A DNA stretch of 64,000 bases from Butyricicoccus_A sp963620595 (GCA_963620595.1 CAVFAY010000013.1:11648-75647); one strand, 5' to 3'. Counted from the stretch's first letter, positions 46,277 through 55,064 are shown. Numbers and translations are program-made. Notes: generated from the sequence alone by a model not told the origin.

Positions 46277-47512
46277 ATGAGTGAGCTGAAGGGTGCTATG
46301 ATCATCGGCCAGTCCGGTGGTCCGACTTCTGTTATCAACGCAAGTGCATACGGCGCAATCAAGGCTGGTCTGGATTCTGATTCCATCACCACCGTTTACG
46401 GCGCTGCAAACGGCATTGTCGGCGTTCTGAACGACAAGCTGTATATCATGGACAAGGAAGATCCGGCTGAGCTGGAGCTGCTGAAGTACACCCCGTCTTC
46501 TGCACTGGGTTCCTGCCGCTACAAGATCGCTGATCCGGACGTAGACGACACCGATTACAAGCGCATCCTTGAGATCTTCAAGAAGTATGACGTTCGTTAC
46601 TTCTTCTACAACGGCGGTAACGACTCCATGGATACCTGCAACAAGATCTCTAAGTATATGAAGAAGGTTGGCTACGACTGCCGCGTTATGGGTATTCCGA
46701 AGACCATCGACAACGATCTGTTCGGCACCGATCACTGCCCGGGCTTTGCTTCTGCTGCTAAGTATATCGCTACTTCCATCGCAGAAGTTTACCAGGATTC
46801 CCACGTATACGACAAGGGTCAGGTTTCCATCATCGAGATCATGGGCCGTCACGCAGGCTGGCTGGCAGGCGCTGCTTCCCTGGCTTCCGTTGCTGGCTAT
46901 CCGGCTGATCTGGTTTACCTGCCGGAAGTTGACTTTAACATGGACGAGTTCCTGGAAGACGTTTCCGCACTGTGGGAGAAGAACCACAATGTTATCGTAG
47001 CTGTATCTGAGGGCATCCACTACGCAGACGGTTCCTTCGTATCCGAGGCTAAGACCTCTGCTACCGATGGCTTCGGTCATGCTCAGCTGGGCGGCCTGGC
47101 TGCTATGCTGGCAGACGTTGTCAAGGAAAAGCTGGGCGTAAAGGTTCGCGGCATCGAGCTATCCCTGCTGCAGCGTTGCGCTGCTCACTGCGCTTCCCAG
47201 ACCGACATCGACGAGTCCTTCCTGGCTGGTCAGACTGCTGTAAACTCCGCAGTTGCTGGCGAGACCGACAAGATGGTTGCTTTCGAGTGCTCCCGTGAGA
47301 ACGGCTACACCTGCAAGACCAAGCTGCTGAATCTGTCCGACGTAGCAAACTACGAGAAGAAGGTTCCGGTAGAGTGGATCAACGAGCGTGGCAACAACGT
47401 ATCTGAAGAGTTCGTTAAGTACGCTCTGCCGCTGATTCAGGGCGAGACCCAGATGAAGAAGGAAAATGGCCTGCCGCGCTTCGCAAAGCTGGCTAAGGTA
47501 GTTGCTGAGTAA
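46277..47512 (+). CDS. pfp: Pyrophosphate-dependent 6-phosphofructokinase
   Basis: 411 residues. Phosphorylates fructose-6-phosphate, using PPi reversibly. The donor site reads GGNDS at residues 113-117, with Asp where ATP-dependent enzymes have Gly (GGDGS), and the substrate loop PKTIDND at 141-147 has the PPi-type Lys. EIMGRHAGWLAG follows. AGGAGG precedes the ATG. Very biased codon use suggests high expression, and it is divergent from fba. Confidence 0.94.
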   Translation: MSELKGAMIIGQSGGPTSVINASAYGAIKAGLDSDSITTVYGAANGIVGVLNDKLYIMDKEDPAELELLKYTPSSALGSCRYKIADPDVDDTDYKRILEIFKKYDVRYFFYNGGNDSMDTCNKISKYMKKVGYDCRVMGIPKTIDNDLFGTDHCPGFASAAKYIATSIAEVYQDSHVYDKGQVSIIEIMGRHAGWLAGAASLASVAGYPADLVYLPEVDFNMDEFLEDVSALWEKNHNVIVAVSEGIHYADGSFVSEAKTSATDGFGHAQLGGLAAMLADVVKEKLGVKVRGIELSLLQRCAAHCASQTDIDESFLAGQTAVNSAVAGETDKMVAFECSRENGYTCKTKLLNLSDVANYEKKVPVEWINERGNNVSEEFVKYALPLIQGETQMKKENGLPRFAKLAKVVAE

Positions 47513-47547
47513 TTTTTCTCACCTATCTCTAACAAACAAACGATTGT

Positions 47548-47580
47548 ACCGGCAGATGCTTTGGCGTCTGCCGGTTTTTT
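47548..47580 (+). terminator. Intrinsic terminator of PPi-PFK gene
   Basis: 12-bp stem (47548-47559 with 47564-47575) and six T, 35 bases past the stop. Confidence 0.88.
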
Positions 47581-47712
47581 CATGCGCCAATCTCAACCAC
47601 ATCATCGCGCATCTGTCAACCACATCAATCAGCAGCTTAACAAATAATTTTTTATTCGGACAGACACCTCTCGCCTGTTTCCCGCTTATACTGCGTGCAA
47701 GAGGTGAGGCAT

Positions 47713-47862
47713 ATGGTCTGCTGCTGGAAAGTCTTTGGTCTGGCTGCGGCGGCATTCGGACTGGGCTTGCTGCTCGCAGAGCTGCTTCCCGCTTGTCTGC
47801 TGCTTCCAATCGCAACGATTTTGCTCATTGCATCCGGTATCGTCGTACATGGAAACGCATGA
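47713..47862 (+). CDS. 49-residue hydrophobic membrane protein upstream of spoVM
   Basis: A short reading frame beginning MVCCWKVFGLAAAAFG with two closely spaced hydrophobic stretches and a double cysteine at positions 3-4. GAGGTGAGG lies just upstream. The stop is 14 bases before spoVM, and the spoVM ribosome site directly follows the TGA, so both are probably on one message. No family is recognised. Codon statistics cannot be judged for so short a frame, but arrangement supports translation. Confidence 0.6.
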   Translation: MVCCWKVFGLAAAAFGLGLLLAELLPACLLLPIATILLIASGIVVHGNA

Positions 47863-47876
47863 AAGGAGTCTGTCCG

Positions 47877-47963
47877 ATGAAAATTGTCGTTATTAAAAGC
47901 CCCAAACTGCTCGCCGGTATTTTGCGTGGGATCTTCGGCATGAAAAATACCTCTTCTGTCTAA
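47877..47963 (+). CDS. spoVM: Stage V sporulation protein SpoVM
   Basis: 28-residue amphipathic helix peptide that recognises the convex forespore membrane and anchors SpoIVA there to start coat and cortex assembly. The sequence MKIVVIKSPKLLAGILRG aligns with Bacillus SpoVM (MKFYTIKLPKFLGGIVRA): the basic start, IKxPKxLxGI core with Pro9, and a glycine-bearing C-terminal half are kept. AAAGGAG is eight bases before the ATG. The gene is easily missed because of its size. SpoIVA, its partner, is 3.9 kb downstream on the same strand. Confidence 0.9.
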   Translation: MKIVVIKSPKLLAGILRGIFGMKNTSSV

Positions 47964-48022
47964 AATCTCTCTTGACTTTTTAACCTTGCATTTGCTACAA
48001 TAATACACATACCGAGTAGCAA

Positions 48023-48060
48023 AAAGCGTAAATCCAGGTTTCTGGATTTACGCTTTTTTT
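48023..48060 (+). terminator. Intrinsic terminator after spoVM
   Basis: 15-bp stem (48023-48037 with 48042-48056) and a run of T. It precedes the MATE gene closely, so the MATE gene needs read-through or an unseen promoter. Confidence 0.85.
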
Positions 48061-48093
48061 GTGTTTTATTTGATAAAAAGTGAGGTGTTCTTG

Positions 48094-49473
48094 ATGGAAC
48101 AAGACAAAAAGATCAATAAAATGGGCACAATGCCCGTACCGCGCCTGATGCTCTCCATGGGCATTCCCATGATTCTCTCTATGATGCTGCAAGCGTTTTA
48201 TAACATTGTGGACAGTGCGTTTGTATCCAACATGGCGCAGAACGGCGAAGCAGCCTTGACGGCACTGACGTTAGCCTTTCCTGTTCAGATGCTGCTCGTT
48301 GCGCTCGGCGTCGGCACGGGCGTCGGTGCAAATGCACTGCTGTCACGCACATTGGGAGAAGGAAACCAAGAAAAAGTCAATCGCGTTGCCGGAAATGCAG
48401 AATTTTTGTCGTTTGTCATCTGTATTATCTCCATTGTGTTCGGCATCATTGGTGTGCGCGCTTATGTACAATCGCAAAGCAATAACACCCTTGTCATTGA
48501 CATGGCCATCTCTTATCTGCGCATTTGCTGCTGCATCCCCTTCGGCATGGTATTTTTCTCCTGTTTTGAAAAGCTGCTGCAAGCCACCGGCAAATCGCTA
48601 TTTTCCACCATTGCGCAAGTTGCCGGTGCCGTGACAAATATTATTTTGGATCCTATCTTGATTTATGGTCTGCTCGGCTGTCCGGCATTCGGTGTCCGCG
48701 GCGCCGCCTATGCAACAGTCATTGGCCAGATCGTCTCCTGTGTTGTCGCTCTGGCATTTCATCTTGCTGTCAACATGGAAATCGCAAACGGTCTGTGCTA
48801 TATCAAGCCGTCCAAGCGTCTGATCCAGCAGATTTATGCCATTGGTTTGCCAGCGATTATCGCACAGGCACTCATGTCTGTCATGACCTACGGACTCAAT
48901 TTGATTTTGGGCAATGTGAGTGAAAATGCCGTGACCGCCTACGGTCTGTACTATAAAATTCAGCAGTTTTTGTTATTTGCCGCCTTTGGTCTGCGCGATG
49001 CCATCACACCAATTATTTCGTTCAACTACGGAATGCGTGACAAACAACGCGTCAACACAGGCATCAAATACGGTATGCTGTACACACTTCTCATCATGCT
49101 GTTCGGTACCTTAGCACTGGAACTGTTTGCTTCTCCGCTCGCCTCTATCTTTGGTCTGTCCGGCGAAACCGAGCAACTGTGTATCTATGCGACTCGTATC
49201 ATTTCACTCAGTCTGATTTTTGCCGGAGTCAACGTTGCCTTTCAGGGCATTTTTCAAGCTCTGCGCGGCGGCATGGAATCGCTGGTCATCTCTCTGTGCC
49301 GGCAGTTACTTTTTGTCCTGCCGGTCGCTTGGCTGCTGGCACGCCTCGGTTTGCACGTCAATATGCCTTCGCTCGTCTGGTGGACATTTTTGTTTGCAGA
49401 AGTGGTCTCTGCTGCGATTTCCTGTATCTTCATGCGCCGCATTCGCAAAACCAAAATCGCTTCAATTGCATAA
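48094..49473 (+). CDS. MATE-family multidrug/sodium antiporter
   Basis: 459 residues with about twelve membrane segments in two related halves. N-terminal family pattern PVPRLMLSMGIPMILSMM then VDSAFVSNMAQNGEAALTAL; the second half repeats at GLPAIIAQALMSVMTYGLN. The ATG at 48094 has GAGGTG six bases upstream; the frame from 48061 adds eleven unsupported codons. It ends in a terminator shared with the convergent HAD gene. Confidence 0.92.
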   Translation: MEQDKKINKMGTMPVPRLMLSMGIPMILSMMLQAFYNIVDSAFVSNMAQNGEAALTALTLAFPVQMLLVALGVGTGVGANALLSRTLGEGNQEKVNRVAGNAEFLSFVICIISIVFGIIGVRAYVQSQSNNTLVIDMAISYLRICCCIPFGMVFFSCFEKLLQATGKSLFSTIAQVAGAVTNIILDPILIYGLLGCPAFGVRGAAYATVIGQIVSCVVALAFHLAVNMEIANGLCYIKPSKRLIQQIYAIGLPAIIAQALMSVMTYGLNLILGNVSENAVTAYGLYYKIQQFLLFAAFGLRDAITPIISFNYGMRDKQRVNTGIKYGMLYTLLIMLFGTLALELFASPLASIFGLSGETEQLCIYATRIISLSLIFAGVNVAFQGIFQALRGGMESLVISLCRQLLFVLPVAWLLARLGLHVNMPSLVWWTFLFAEVVSAAISCIFMRRIRKTKIASIA

Positions 49474-49476
49474 AGG

Positions 49477-49510
49477 CAAAAGACGGATCTCAAGAGAGAT
49501 CCGTCTTTTG
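49477..49510. terminator. Bidirectional terminator; contains the stop codon of the HAD gene
   Basis: Perfect 15-bp stem (49477-49491 with 49496-49510). The minus-strand HAD gene stop (TGA at 49490-49492) lies inside the stem and the MATE stop is three bases before it. Confidence 0.85.
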
Positions 49511-50188
49511 ATTTATCCTGTTGCACAACATAGTATACAGCTGTCCATGCTCTTGAATCACACAGTCCACCTGTTCTCCGACCCAAATCAACCCGGAATC
49601 CTCCGGATCAATCACAATCACATAGCCAATGCCCGCTCCACGCGCAGCATATGCACCCGCCACAGCATCTTCAATCACAATACAGTCTTTGGGATGCATG
49701 TGCAGGCTCTTCGCCGCTGCACAATAAATATCCGGCGCCGGCTTTCCACGAAAGCTGCCATCGGTACAGACAATATCTTCCCGCCGGAACCAACGATGTA
49801 ATTGCAGATTTTCATAGTAAAAATCTACACTCGCAGGATTCGATGATGTCGCAATGGTAAACGGAATCTTATACTTCTTGAGAAAATCCAAGATTTGTGG
49901 AATGCCATCTGCCAAATGAAACAATTCCGGATGTGACAGACATAAATCCTTGTACGCCTGTCTCTTGTCCAAAATCAACGTTTTCTTCTCATCCGATGTC
50001 AGGGAATTTCCCCAAAAAATATCAACGGTTTCTGTGCTGGATCTTCCATTGGCCGTGCGCAGAAACTGGTCAATGCCAATGCTGCGCCCCATGGTCTTTT
50101 CCGCCAGCATATTCCACGCCTGATATTGCAGAGGCGTATCAAACAACATGGTTCCATTGAAATCAAAAATCACTGCAAATTGCTGCAT
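49490..50188 (-). CDS. HAD-superfamily phosphatase, beta-phosphoglucomutase-like
   Basis: 232 residues. Motif I reads VIFDFNGTM, with the nucleophile Asp but Asn in the second acidic position (usual DxDGT). Motif II is FTIATSSNPAS, motif III Lys in GKPAPDIYCAAA and motif IV CIVIEDAVAGAYAARGAG; a helical cap lies between. The pattern is that of sugar-phosphate phosphatases/mutases. ATG 50188 has GGAGG eight bases upstream. Substrate unknown. Confidence 0.85.
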   Translation of the reverse strand: MQQFAVIFDFNGTMLFDTPLQYQAWNMLAEKTMGRSIGIDQFLRTANGRSSTETVDIFWGNSLTSDEKKTLILDKRQAYKDLCLSHPELFHLADGIPQILDFLKKYKIPFTIATSSNPASVDFYYENLQLHRWFRREDIVCTDGSFRGKPAPDIYCAAAKSLHMHPKDCIVIEDAVAGAYAARGAGIGYVIVIDPEDSGLIWVGEQVDCVIQEHGQLYTMLCNRINQKTDLS

Positions 50189-50343
50189 CACGGACACCTC
50201 CTCTCAGATGCACATCTTCTGGTCTCAGTATACTACAACCTTCGACTCCCCGCAATTGATTTTCTTGTCATACTTTTTGACTCTTCCCCATAACACTATA
50301 CCAACAGCATCATCCAGGAACACTTGACATAGGAGGAAGGCAT

Positions 50344-51831
50344 ATGGAACCGAAAAAAAGTACGTTTGGTATCAATCGTTTGCTGCTGGATACCACAAAT
50401 ACCTATGAAGAAACCGCAGATGCCATTGTCCCAGACACATTTCCCGATCTTATGCGCATCGCCGCTGTCTTTGGCAATCCACAGCTCAAGGACGATGTAC
50501 CGCAATCCGGCCGCGTCTTCTTGTCCGGCAGCATTCGCATGACGGTGTTTTATGTTCCCGAGTGCGGCGGATTGCGAAAGCTGGACATACCGGTGAGCTT
50601 TGCACACATCGAAGAAGCGGAGGATATTCAAGAAAGCTGCCAATTGTTTGCCTCCTGCCGTGTGGTGTCGGCCGATGCCCGCATTGTGAATTCACGCAAG
50701 CTGTCCGTGACGGCAACGCTGTGCATTTCCTGTCAGGTATTTGCCCCGCAGTCGCTTTCTTTGACAACGGGATTTGACGAAGCGGATGAAGCATTAGAAG
50801 TTCTTCCCGCCTCTCACATCGTGACACTGCCGGTTTCAGTTTGCCGCCGAGAATTTACGCTGATGGACGATGTCAATCTCGCGGATTTTTCTCGATACAG
50901 CAGCATTGCCGTTCCCCGTGCGGAGCTGCGGCTCTCAGACTGCCGTCTGATGAATGAAAAGGCGATTATCAAAGGTGATGCTGTCCTGCATCTGCTCGCA
51001 GAGACAACCGATGGTCTCTTGGAAAACACCGATTGCGTGCTGCCATTTACACAAATTTTGGAGGCAGATGGCATGAAAGAGGATCAGCAGCTTTGCGTTC
51101 GCTTTTCTGTGCGCCATTTGGATGCCGAGCTGCGGGATGATGGACTGATCGGTGTCGGTCTCGGCGCTTCGGTTCTGCTCACAGCTTTTGAAACACTCAC
51201 GCTGCAAACGATTGAAGATGTCTATCATCTTCAGCACCCTGTGCAGACGGAGAGCCGCTCGATAGAACTCCCTACCTGCCGTTTGATTCCCGAAATGGGA
51301 TGTGAGGCTTCAGAGACACTTTCCGTCGGCATGAAAATCGCGCAAATTGCCGATGTCACAGCGATTCCTGACCGATTGATGCAGGAATCGTCTCCGCTGG
51401 CTCTGCGCATGATGGTCTGTGTGGTCTATCGCGCAGAAGACGGTTGCTATTATTCCATTCAGCGCGCGGTGCAAATGCCGCTGGACACACCGAAATCAGC
51501 TGGAATCGTACAATTGCAGTCTCTGCAGTGCCGCGCCTCCGCCGCAATCAGCGGAGAAGATTCTCTTGTGTTATCTCTCAGCGGACGCTGCGCCCTGCTC
51601 GCACAAGAGCCGCTTGCGATTCGTGACTTGACTGCCCTCACAATTGATACGGACGTGTGTAGTTCAGCGGATCCTGTGTCCGTGATCTTACGGTATATGG
51701 AAGCCGGAGAGCGTCTGTGGGACATCGCCAAGAGCTACCGCACGACAGTAGATGCCATTCGCCAAGCCAATCAAATCAGCGGGGATTCTATCAGCACGCA
51801 GGCACAAATGCTGCTCATCCCAGTCCGATAA
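50344..51831 (+). CDS. DUF3794 / LysM protein, probable spore-coat component
   Basis: 495 residues without a signal peptide. Two DUF3794-type beta-rich repeats (around residues 40-160 and 190-330, e.g. VFLSGSIRMTVFYVPECGG), a third weaker region, and a C-terminal LysM domain (MEAGERLWDIAKSYRTTVDAIRQANQI). This layout is like SpoVID/CotE-associated clostridial coat proteins, and the gene ends 16 bases before spoIVA. Mother-cell expression and coat assembly are inferred from that. AGGAGG precedes the ATG. Confidence 0.82.
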   Translation: MEPKKSTFGINRLLLDTTNTYEETADAIVPDTFPDLMRIAAVFGNPQLKDDVPQSGRVFLSGSIRMTVFYVPECGGLRKLDIPVSFAHIEEAEDIQESCQLFASCRVVSADARIVNSRKLSVTATLCISCQVFAPQSLSLTTGFDEADEALEVLPASHIVTLPVSVCRREFTLMDDVNLADFSRYSSIAVPRAELRLSDCRLMNEKAIIKGDAVLHLLAETTDGLLENTDCVLPFTQILEADGMKEDQQLCVRFSVRHLDAELRDDGLIGVGLGASVLLTAFETLTLQTIEDVYHLQHPVQTESRSIELPTCRLIPEMGCEASETLSVGMKIAQIADVTAIPDRLMQESSPLALRMMVCVVYRAEDGCYYSIQRAVQMPLDTPKSAGIVQLQSLQCRASAAISGEDSLVLSLSGRCALLAQEPLAIRDLTALTIDTDVCSSADPVSVILRYMEAGERLWDIAKSYRTTVDAIRQANQISGDSISTQAQMLLIPVR

Positions 51832-51847
51832 GTACACGGAGGTGTAT

Positions 51848-53326
51848 ATGGAACGTCAAAAGCTATACGAAGATATTAGCCGCCGCACCGGCGGCACCAT
51901 TTATATCGGCGTTGTCGGGCCGGTTCGGACTGGAAAATCCACGCTCATCAAGCGATTCATGGAAACTCTCGTGCTGCCCGGCATTGACAACGTGTATCGA
52001 CGCGAGCGCGCCAAAGATGAACTGCCTCAGTCCGGATCCGGTCGAACGATCATGACCGCAGAACCCAAATTTGTGCCGGAAGAAGCTGCTGAAATTGCAC
52101 TGGATGACGATGGGACATGCAAGATTCGTCTGGTCGATTGTGTCGGGTATCTTATTGACGGCGCTTTGGGGCAAAGCGAAGAAGACACGCCGCGGATGGT
52201 ATCCACGCCATGGAGCGACACGCCTATTCCCATGGCGCAGGCGGCTGAGCTTGGTACAAGAAAAGTAATTGCCGACCACTCGACCATCGGTCTGGTGGTC
52301 ACGACAGACGGCTCGGTGACAGATTTTCCGCGCGAAGCATATTTGGACGCAGAGGATCGCGTCATCCGAGAATTAAAGAGTCTGCACAAGCCTTTTCTCG
52401 TTCTGGTCAATTCTATGCAGCCAAACGGCGCAGACGCTCAGCGCATCTGTCAGCAAATTTCTGATTCCTATGATGTCACAGCCATTTCCGCAGACTGTAT
52501 GAACATGGACACAGAAGAAATGGGTGGTGTGCTCAAGGCTGTATTATATGAATTTCCTGTGCGCGAAGTTGGGATTATTCTGCCGCCATGGGTCAATACG
52601 CTTCCTGCCGGTCACCGCGTCAAAGAAGCCATATATGACGGCATCCGCACACAAGCCGGTCATATCGATCGGATGCGCGGCATGAAGGCCTGCGCACAGG
52701 CTTTAGCACAGACAGAATACGTATCAGACGCACAGGTTCTTTCGATGGAACTGGGCATCGGCAGTGTTCGGCTGGAAATGCGTATTCCGCAGGAAATTTT
52801 CTATCAGATTGCCGGTGAGCAATCCGGCTTGTCTATCCACGGAGAACAGGATCTCATCCCTCTGCTCACCAAACTCGCCGCAGTACAAAAAGAATATCAG
52901 CGATTTGACGGTGCCCTACAGCAGGTGCAACAAACCGGTTACGGTATCGTCATGCCAACCATTGACGAACTGACCTTGGATGAGCCGGAAATTGTCCGGC
53001 AGGGTGGACGATACGGCGTGCGCCTGACCGCTTCTGCACCGTCTATTCACATGATTCGTGCAGATATTCAGACAGAAGTTTCTCCTATTGTCGGATCGGA
53101 AAAGCAGTCAGCGGATCTTGTTGCCTATCTGATGTCGGAATTTAACGGGGAACCCGAACGCATTTGGCAAACCAATATCTTTGGCAAGTCTTTGAATGAG
53201 TTGGTCAGTGAAGGCATGAATACTAAACTCGCTCGTATGCCGGAAGAAGCCCGCAGCAAACTGCAGGAAACACTGGAGCGTATCATCAACGAAGGGTCCG
53301 GTGGCCTAATTTGCATCATTCTATAG
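51848..53326 (+). CDS. spoIVA: Stage IV sporulation protein A (coat-base ATPase)
   Basis: 492 residues. Cytoskeletal ATPase that polymerises on the forespore surface and is tethered by SpoVM. Walker A GPVRTGKSTLIKRFMETLV at about residue 24, with the typical downstream KDELPQSGSGRTIMTAEPKF and VDCVGYLIDGALG. The C-terminus ends in NEGSGGLICIIL, as in SpoIVA proteins where it contacts SpoVM. ATG 51848 has CGGAGGTG upstream; a frame from 51752 overlaps the previous gene and lacks support. Confidence 0.97.
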   Translation: MERQKLYEDISRRTGGTIYIGVVGPVRTGKSTLIKRFMETLVLPGIDNVYRRERAKDELPQSGSGRTIMTAEPKFVPEEAAEIALDDDGTCKIRLVDCVGYLIDGALGQSEEDTPRMVSTPWSDTPIPMAQAAELGTRKVIADHSTIGLVVTTDGSVTDFPREAYLDAEDRVIRELKSLHKPFLVLVNSMQPNGADAQRICQQISDSYDVTAISADCMNMDTEEMGGVLKAVLYEFPVREVGIILPPWVNTLPAGHRVKEAIYDGIRTQAGHIDRMRGMKACAQALAQTEYVSDAQVLSMELGIGSVRLEMRIPQEIFYQIAGEQSGLSIHGEQDLIPLLTKLAAVQKEYQRFDGALQQVQQTGYGIVMPTIDELTLDEPEIVRQGGRYGVRLTASAPSIHMIRADIQTEVSPIVGSEKQSADLVAYLMSEFNGEPERIWQTNIFGKSLNELVSEGMNTKLARMPEEARSKLQETLERIINEGSGGLICIIL

Positions 53327-53346
53327 AGCATCATTCGCATTACCCT

Positions 53347-53375
53347 ATTTAAGTATTTTCTACTTAAATATTTCT
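53347..53375 (+). terminator. AT-rich hairpin after spoIVA
   Basis: 9-bp stem ATTTAAGTA/TACTTAAAT (53347-53355 with 53361-53369) and a weak T tail, 20 bases past spoIVA. Low GC, so termination strength is uncertain. Confidence 0.45.
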
Positions 53376-53424
53376 AAAAACGATAAAATTCCCGTGTTCT
53401 TATCATTTTTTGTGCACTTTTTAA

Positions 53425-53453
53425 TTGACAATGCGATAAAAAACCGCTATACT
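53425..53453 (+). promoter_or_regulatory. Near-consensus sigma-A promoter of a very short transcript
   Basis: TTGACA (53425-53430), 17-base spacer, TATACT (53448-53453). No gene with a ribosome site follows in the next 100 bases; a terminator begins about 12 bases after the predicted start. Confidence 0.7.
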
Positions 53454-53459
53454 AAACAC

Positions 53460-53508
53460 ATGCTAACAAGGGCGTTGCAGAATGTATTCTGCAACGTTCT
53501 TTTTTTAT
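53460..53508 (+). ncRNA. Predicted ~50-nt RNA ending in a terminator
   Basis: From the predicted start at about 53460 the RNA would be little more than an intrinsic terminator: 11-bp stem CGTTGCAGAAT/ATTCTGCAACG (53473-53483 with 53486-53496), then a T run 53499-53506. It overlaps the 3' end of a 11-codon reading frame on the other strand. This could be a regulatory RNA or an attenuated promoter. Confidence 0.4.
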
Positions 53509-53540
53509 TTCAGCATACCAGAGTATGAGACGCAGGTCAT
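53505..53540 (-). CDS. Tiny 11-codon reading frame with strong ribosome site
   Basis: Minus strand frame MTCVSYSGMLK preceded by AAGGAGG seven bases before the ATG; the ribosome site lies just below a hairpin (TTCCCGCTG pairing CAGCGGAA). Its stop codon overlaps the end of the short plus-strand RNA. It might be a leader peptide or part of a small antisense-regulated unit; translation is not shown. Confidence 0.3.
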   Translation of the reverse strand: MTCVSYSGMLK

Positions 53541-53679
53541 ATTTGCACCTCCTTTTCCGCTGTTTCGTCACACGCAGCGGGAACCTTCGTATCACGAAAA
53601 AACAAACTCTATTCCTCTATACACATCTTCAATCATCTTTCACATGTGCAGATGGTATTTGTTGTCTCATCTCTCGTTT

Positions 53680-53721
53680 AAACAAACAGCGCAGATCGAG
53701 TATGATCTGCGCTGTTTGTTT
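53680..53721. terminator. Strong 18-bp hairpin
   Basis: Perfect inverted repeat AAACAAACAGCGCAGATC (53680-53697) with 53704-53721 and a six-base loop. The T-rich arm (TTTGTTT) may serve as a U tract on either strand. The rest of 53541-54040 shows only short unsupported frames. Confidence 0.55.
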
Positions 53722-54043
53722 GTCCTTCCATCTAAAGCAACTGCTATATCAGACAGCTATGCAGTCGTTTGGCATCCAAACATGATCTGCGTCAACCTAC
53801 GAAAGCCTTTGATATCACAACCGGAAAACAAACTGGAATGCAAGAATTTGTTTTCTTGTTTCGCCGTCAGCGCTATGGTATGCATCCTCACCATCTGCCT
53901 TATCTGTGCAGCCTTCTATTGGAAAAATTATACTGCGTATCATAGGCGTTGTTAACCAGATTTTTACAACATTTTCCTTGATTTACTATGCATTTTCTAC
54001 CTTTTTCCAGTTTACCAATACAATTTTGTTTCCTCTGTGCCGC

Positions 54044-54072
54044 TTGACCAAGTTCAAAAAATACAGTATCAT
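54044..54072 (+). promoter_or_regulatory. Promoter of the amidohydrolase gene
   Basis: TTGACC (54044-54049), 17-base spacer, TATCAT (54067-54072), 32 bases before the ATG. Confidence 0.65.
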
Positions 54073-54104
54073 AAATTTGTTATATCAGAAACGGAGTAAT
54101 CTTT

Positions 54105-54911
54105 ATGAAAATCATTGATGCGCATATTCATTTTAGCAAAGCCATCACCGGCTTTGCGCCGATGGCTGAGCAAGTGGGTCATCAATATACTGAACAGCAC
54201 TTACAGGAAGAGTTTTCCCGTTTAAATATAGAACGAGCGGTCGTTATGGGAAACGGCAGTATTCGTCCGGAATGCCACCAATACCCCGATTTCTTGCGGT
54301 ATTGTATCGGTCTGGACAATCGGATTATGGAAGCGCTGCCGGATGCGCACATCCTCGACCTGTTGGAACAAAACCTACAGCGCGAAAGCTGTGTCGGCGT
54401 CAAGCTGTACCCCGGCTATAATCATGTATATGTCGGAGATCAGCGATTTTTCCCGCTGTATGAACTGGCAGCACAGTATGATAAACCGGTTGCCATTCAC
54501 ACCGGCTCAACCGCCAACGGCATGGGGTTTTTGAAATACTGCCATCCGCTCACCGTCGATGAAGCTGCCGCACAGTTTCCTAAGACGCGATTTGTCATGT
54601 GCCACTTCGGCAATCCCTGGCTGCCGGATGCCGCCGCTGTCCTAGAAAAAAATGCCAATGTTTTCGCAGATCTCTCCGGTCTGCTCGAAGGATTATTTGA
54701 TCTGGATGAACTGTTTGAAGAAAACAGCGGATATTTTTCTCTGCTTCGCACGTGGCTGGGCTATGCAAGCGGATATGAGAAAGTCATGTACGGCACCGAC
54801 TGGCCGCTCGTCAACATGGAGCAGTATATTCACTTTATGCAGCGTTTGATTCCGGAAAAGCACCACGAGAAGGTTTTTTATCAGACTGCAAAGCAAGTAT
54901 ATCACCTGTAA
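54105..54911 (+). CDS. Amidohydrolase-2 family TIM-barrel protein
   Basis: 268 residues. Metal-site motifs of the amidohydrolase superfamily: IDAHIH at residues 4-9, VGVKLYPGYN (strand 4), AIHTGS, MCHFGNPW and the final Asp in MYGTDWPLVNM. Members hydrolyse or decarboxylate small ring or carboxylate compounds; the substrate cannot be named. Monocistronic between its own promoter and terminator. The ribosome site is GGAG seven bases upstream. Confidence 0.85.
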   Translation: MKIIDAHIHFSKAITGFAPMAEQVGHQYTEQHLQEEFSRLNIERAVVMGNGSIRPECHQYPDFLRYCIGLDNRIMEALPDAHILDLLEQNLQRESCVGVKLYPGYNHVYVGDQRFFPLYELAAQYDKPVAIHTGSTANGMGFLKYCHPLTVDEAAAQFPKTRFVMCHFGNPWLPDAAAVLEKNANVFADLSGLLEGLFDLDELFEENSGYFSLLRTWLGYASGYEKVMYGTDWPLVNMEQYIHFMQRLIPEKHHEKVFYQTAKQVYHL

Positions 54912-54925
54912 GCAAGTTTCGCATT

Positions 54926-54953
54926 GCACCGCCGAAAGGCGGTGCTTTTTTGT
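54926..54953 (+). terminator. Intrinsic terminator of the amidohydrolase gene
   Basis: 8-bp GC-rich stem (54926-54933 with 54938-54945), GAAA tetraloop, six T. Confidence 0.9.
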
Positions 54954-55064
54954 TCTAATCACATATTTATTAAGATTTTCTAAAGTTTTGTTTTGTATCT
55001 TGTTTTTTATCTATATTGCAAGTATACTTTAAGCAGATATTATTGAACTAGGAGACATTTTATT

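Noticed and set aside
46259..47080. 273-codon minus-strand frame opposite PPi-PFK
   Set aside because: The strong codon bias of the real gene keeps the antisense frame open; no independent support.
53482..53955. 157-codon plus-strand frame downstream of spoIVA
   Set aside because: It begins inside a terminator hairpin, has no ribosome site, runs through a strong 18-bp hairpin and its product has no coherent composition.
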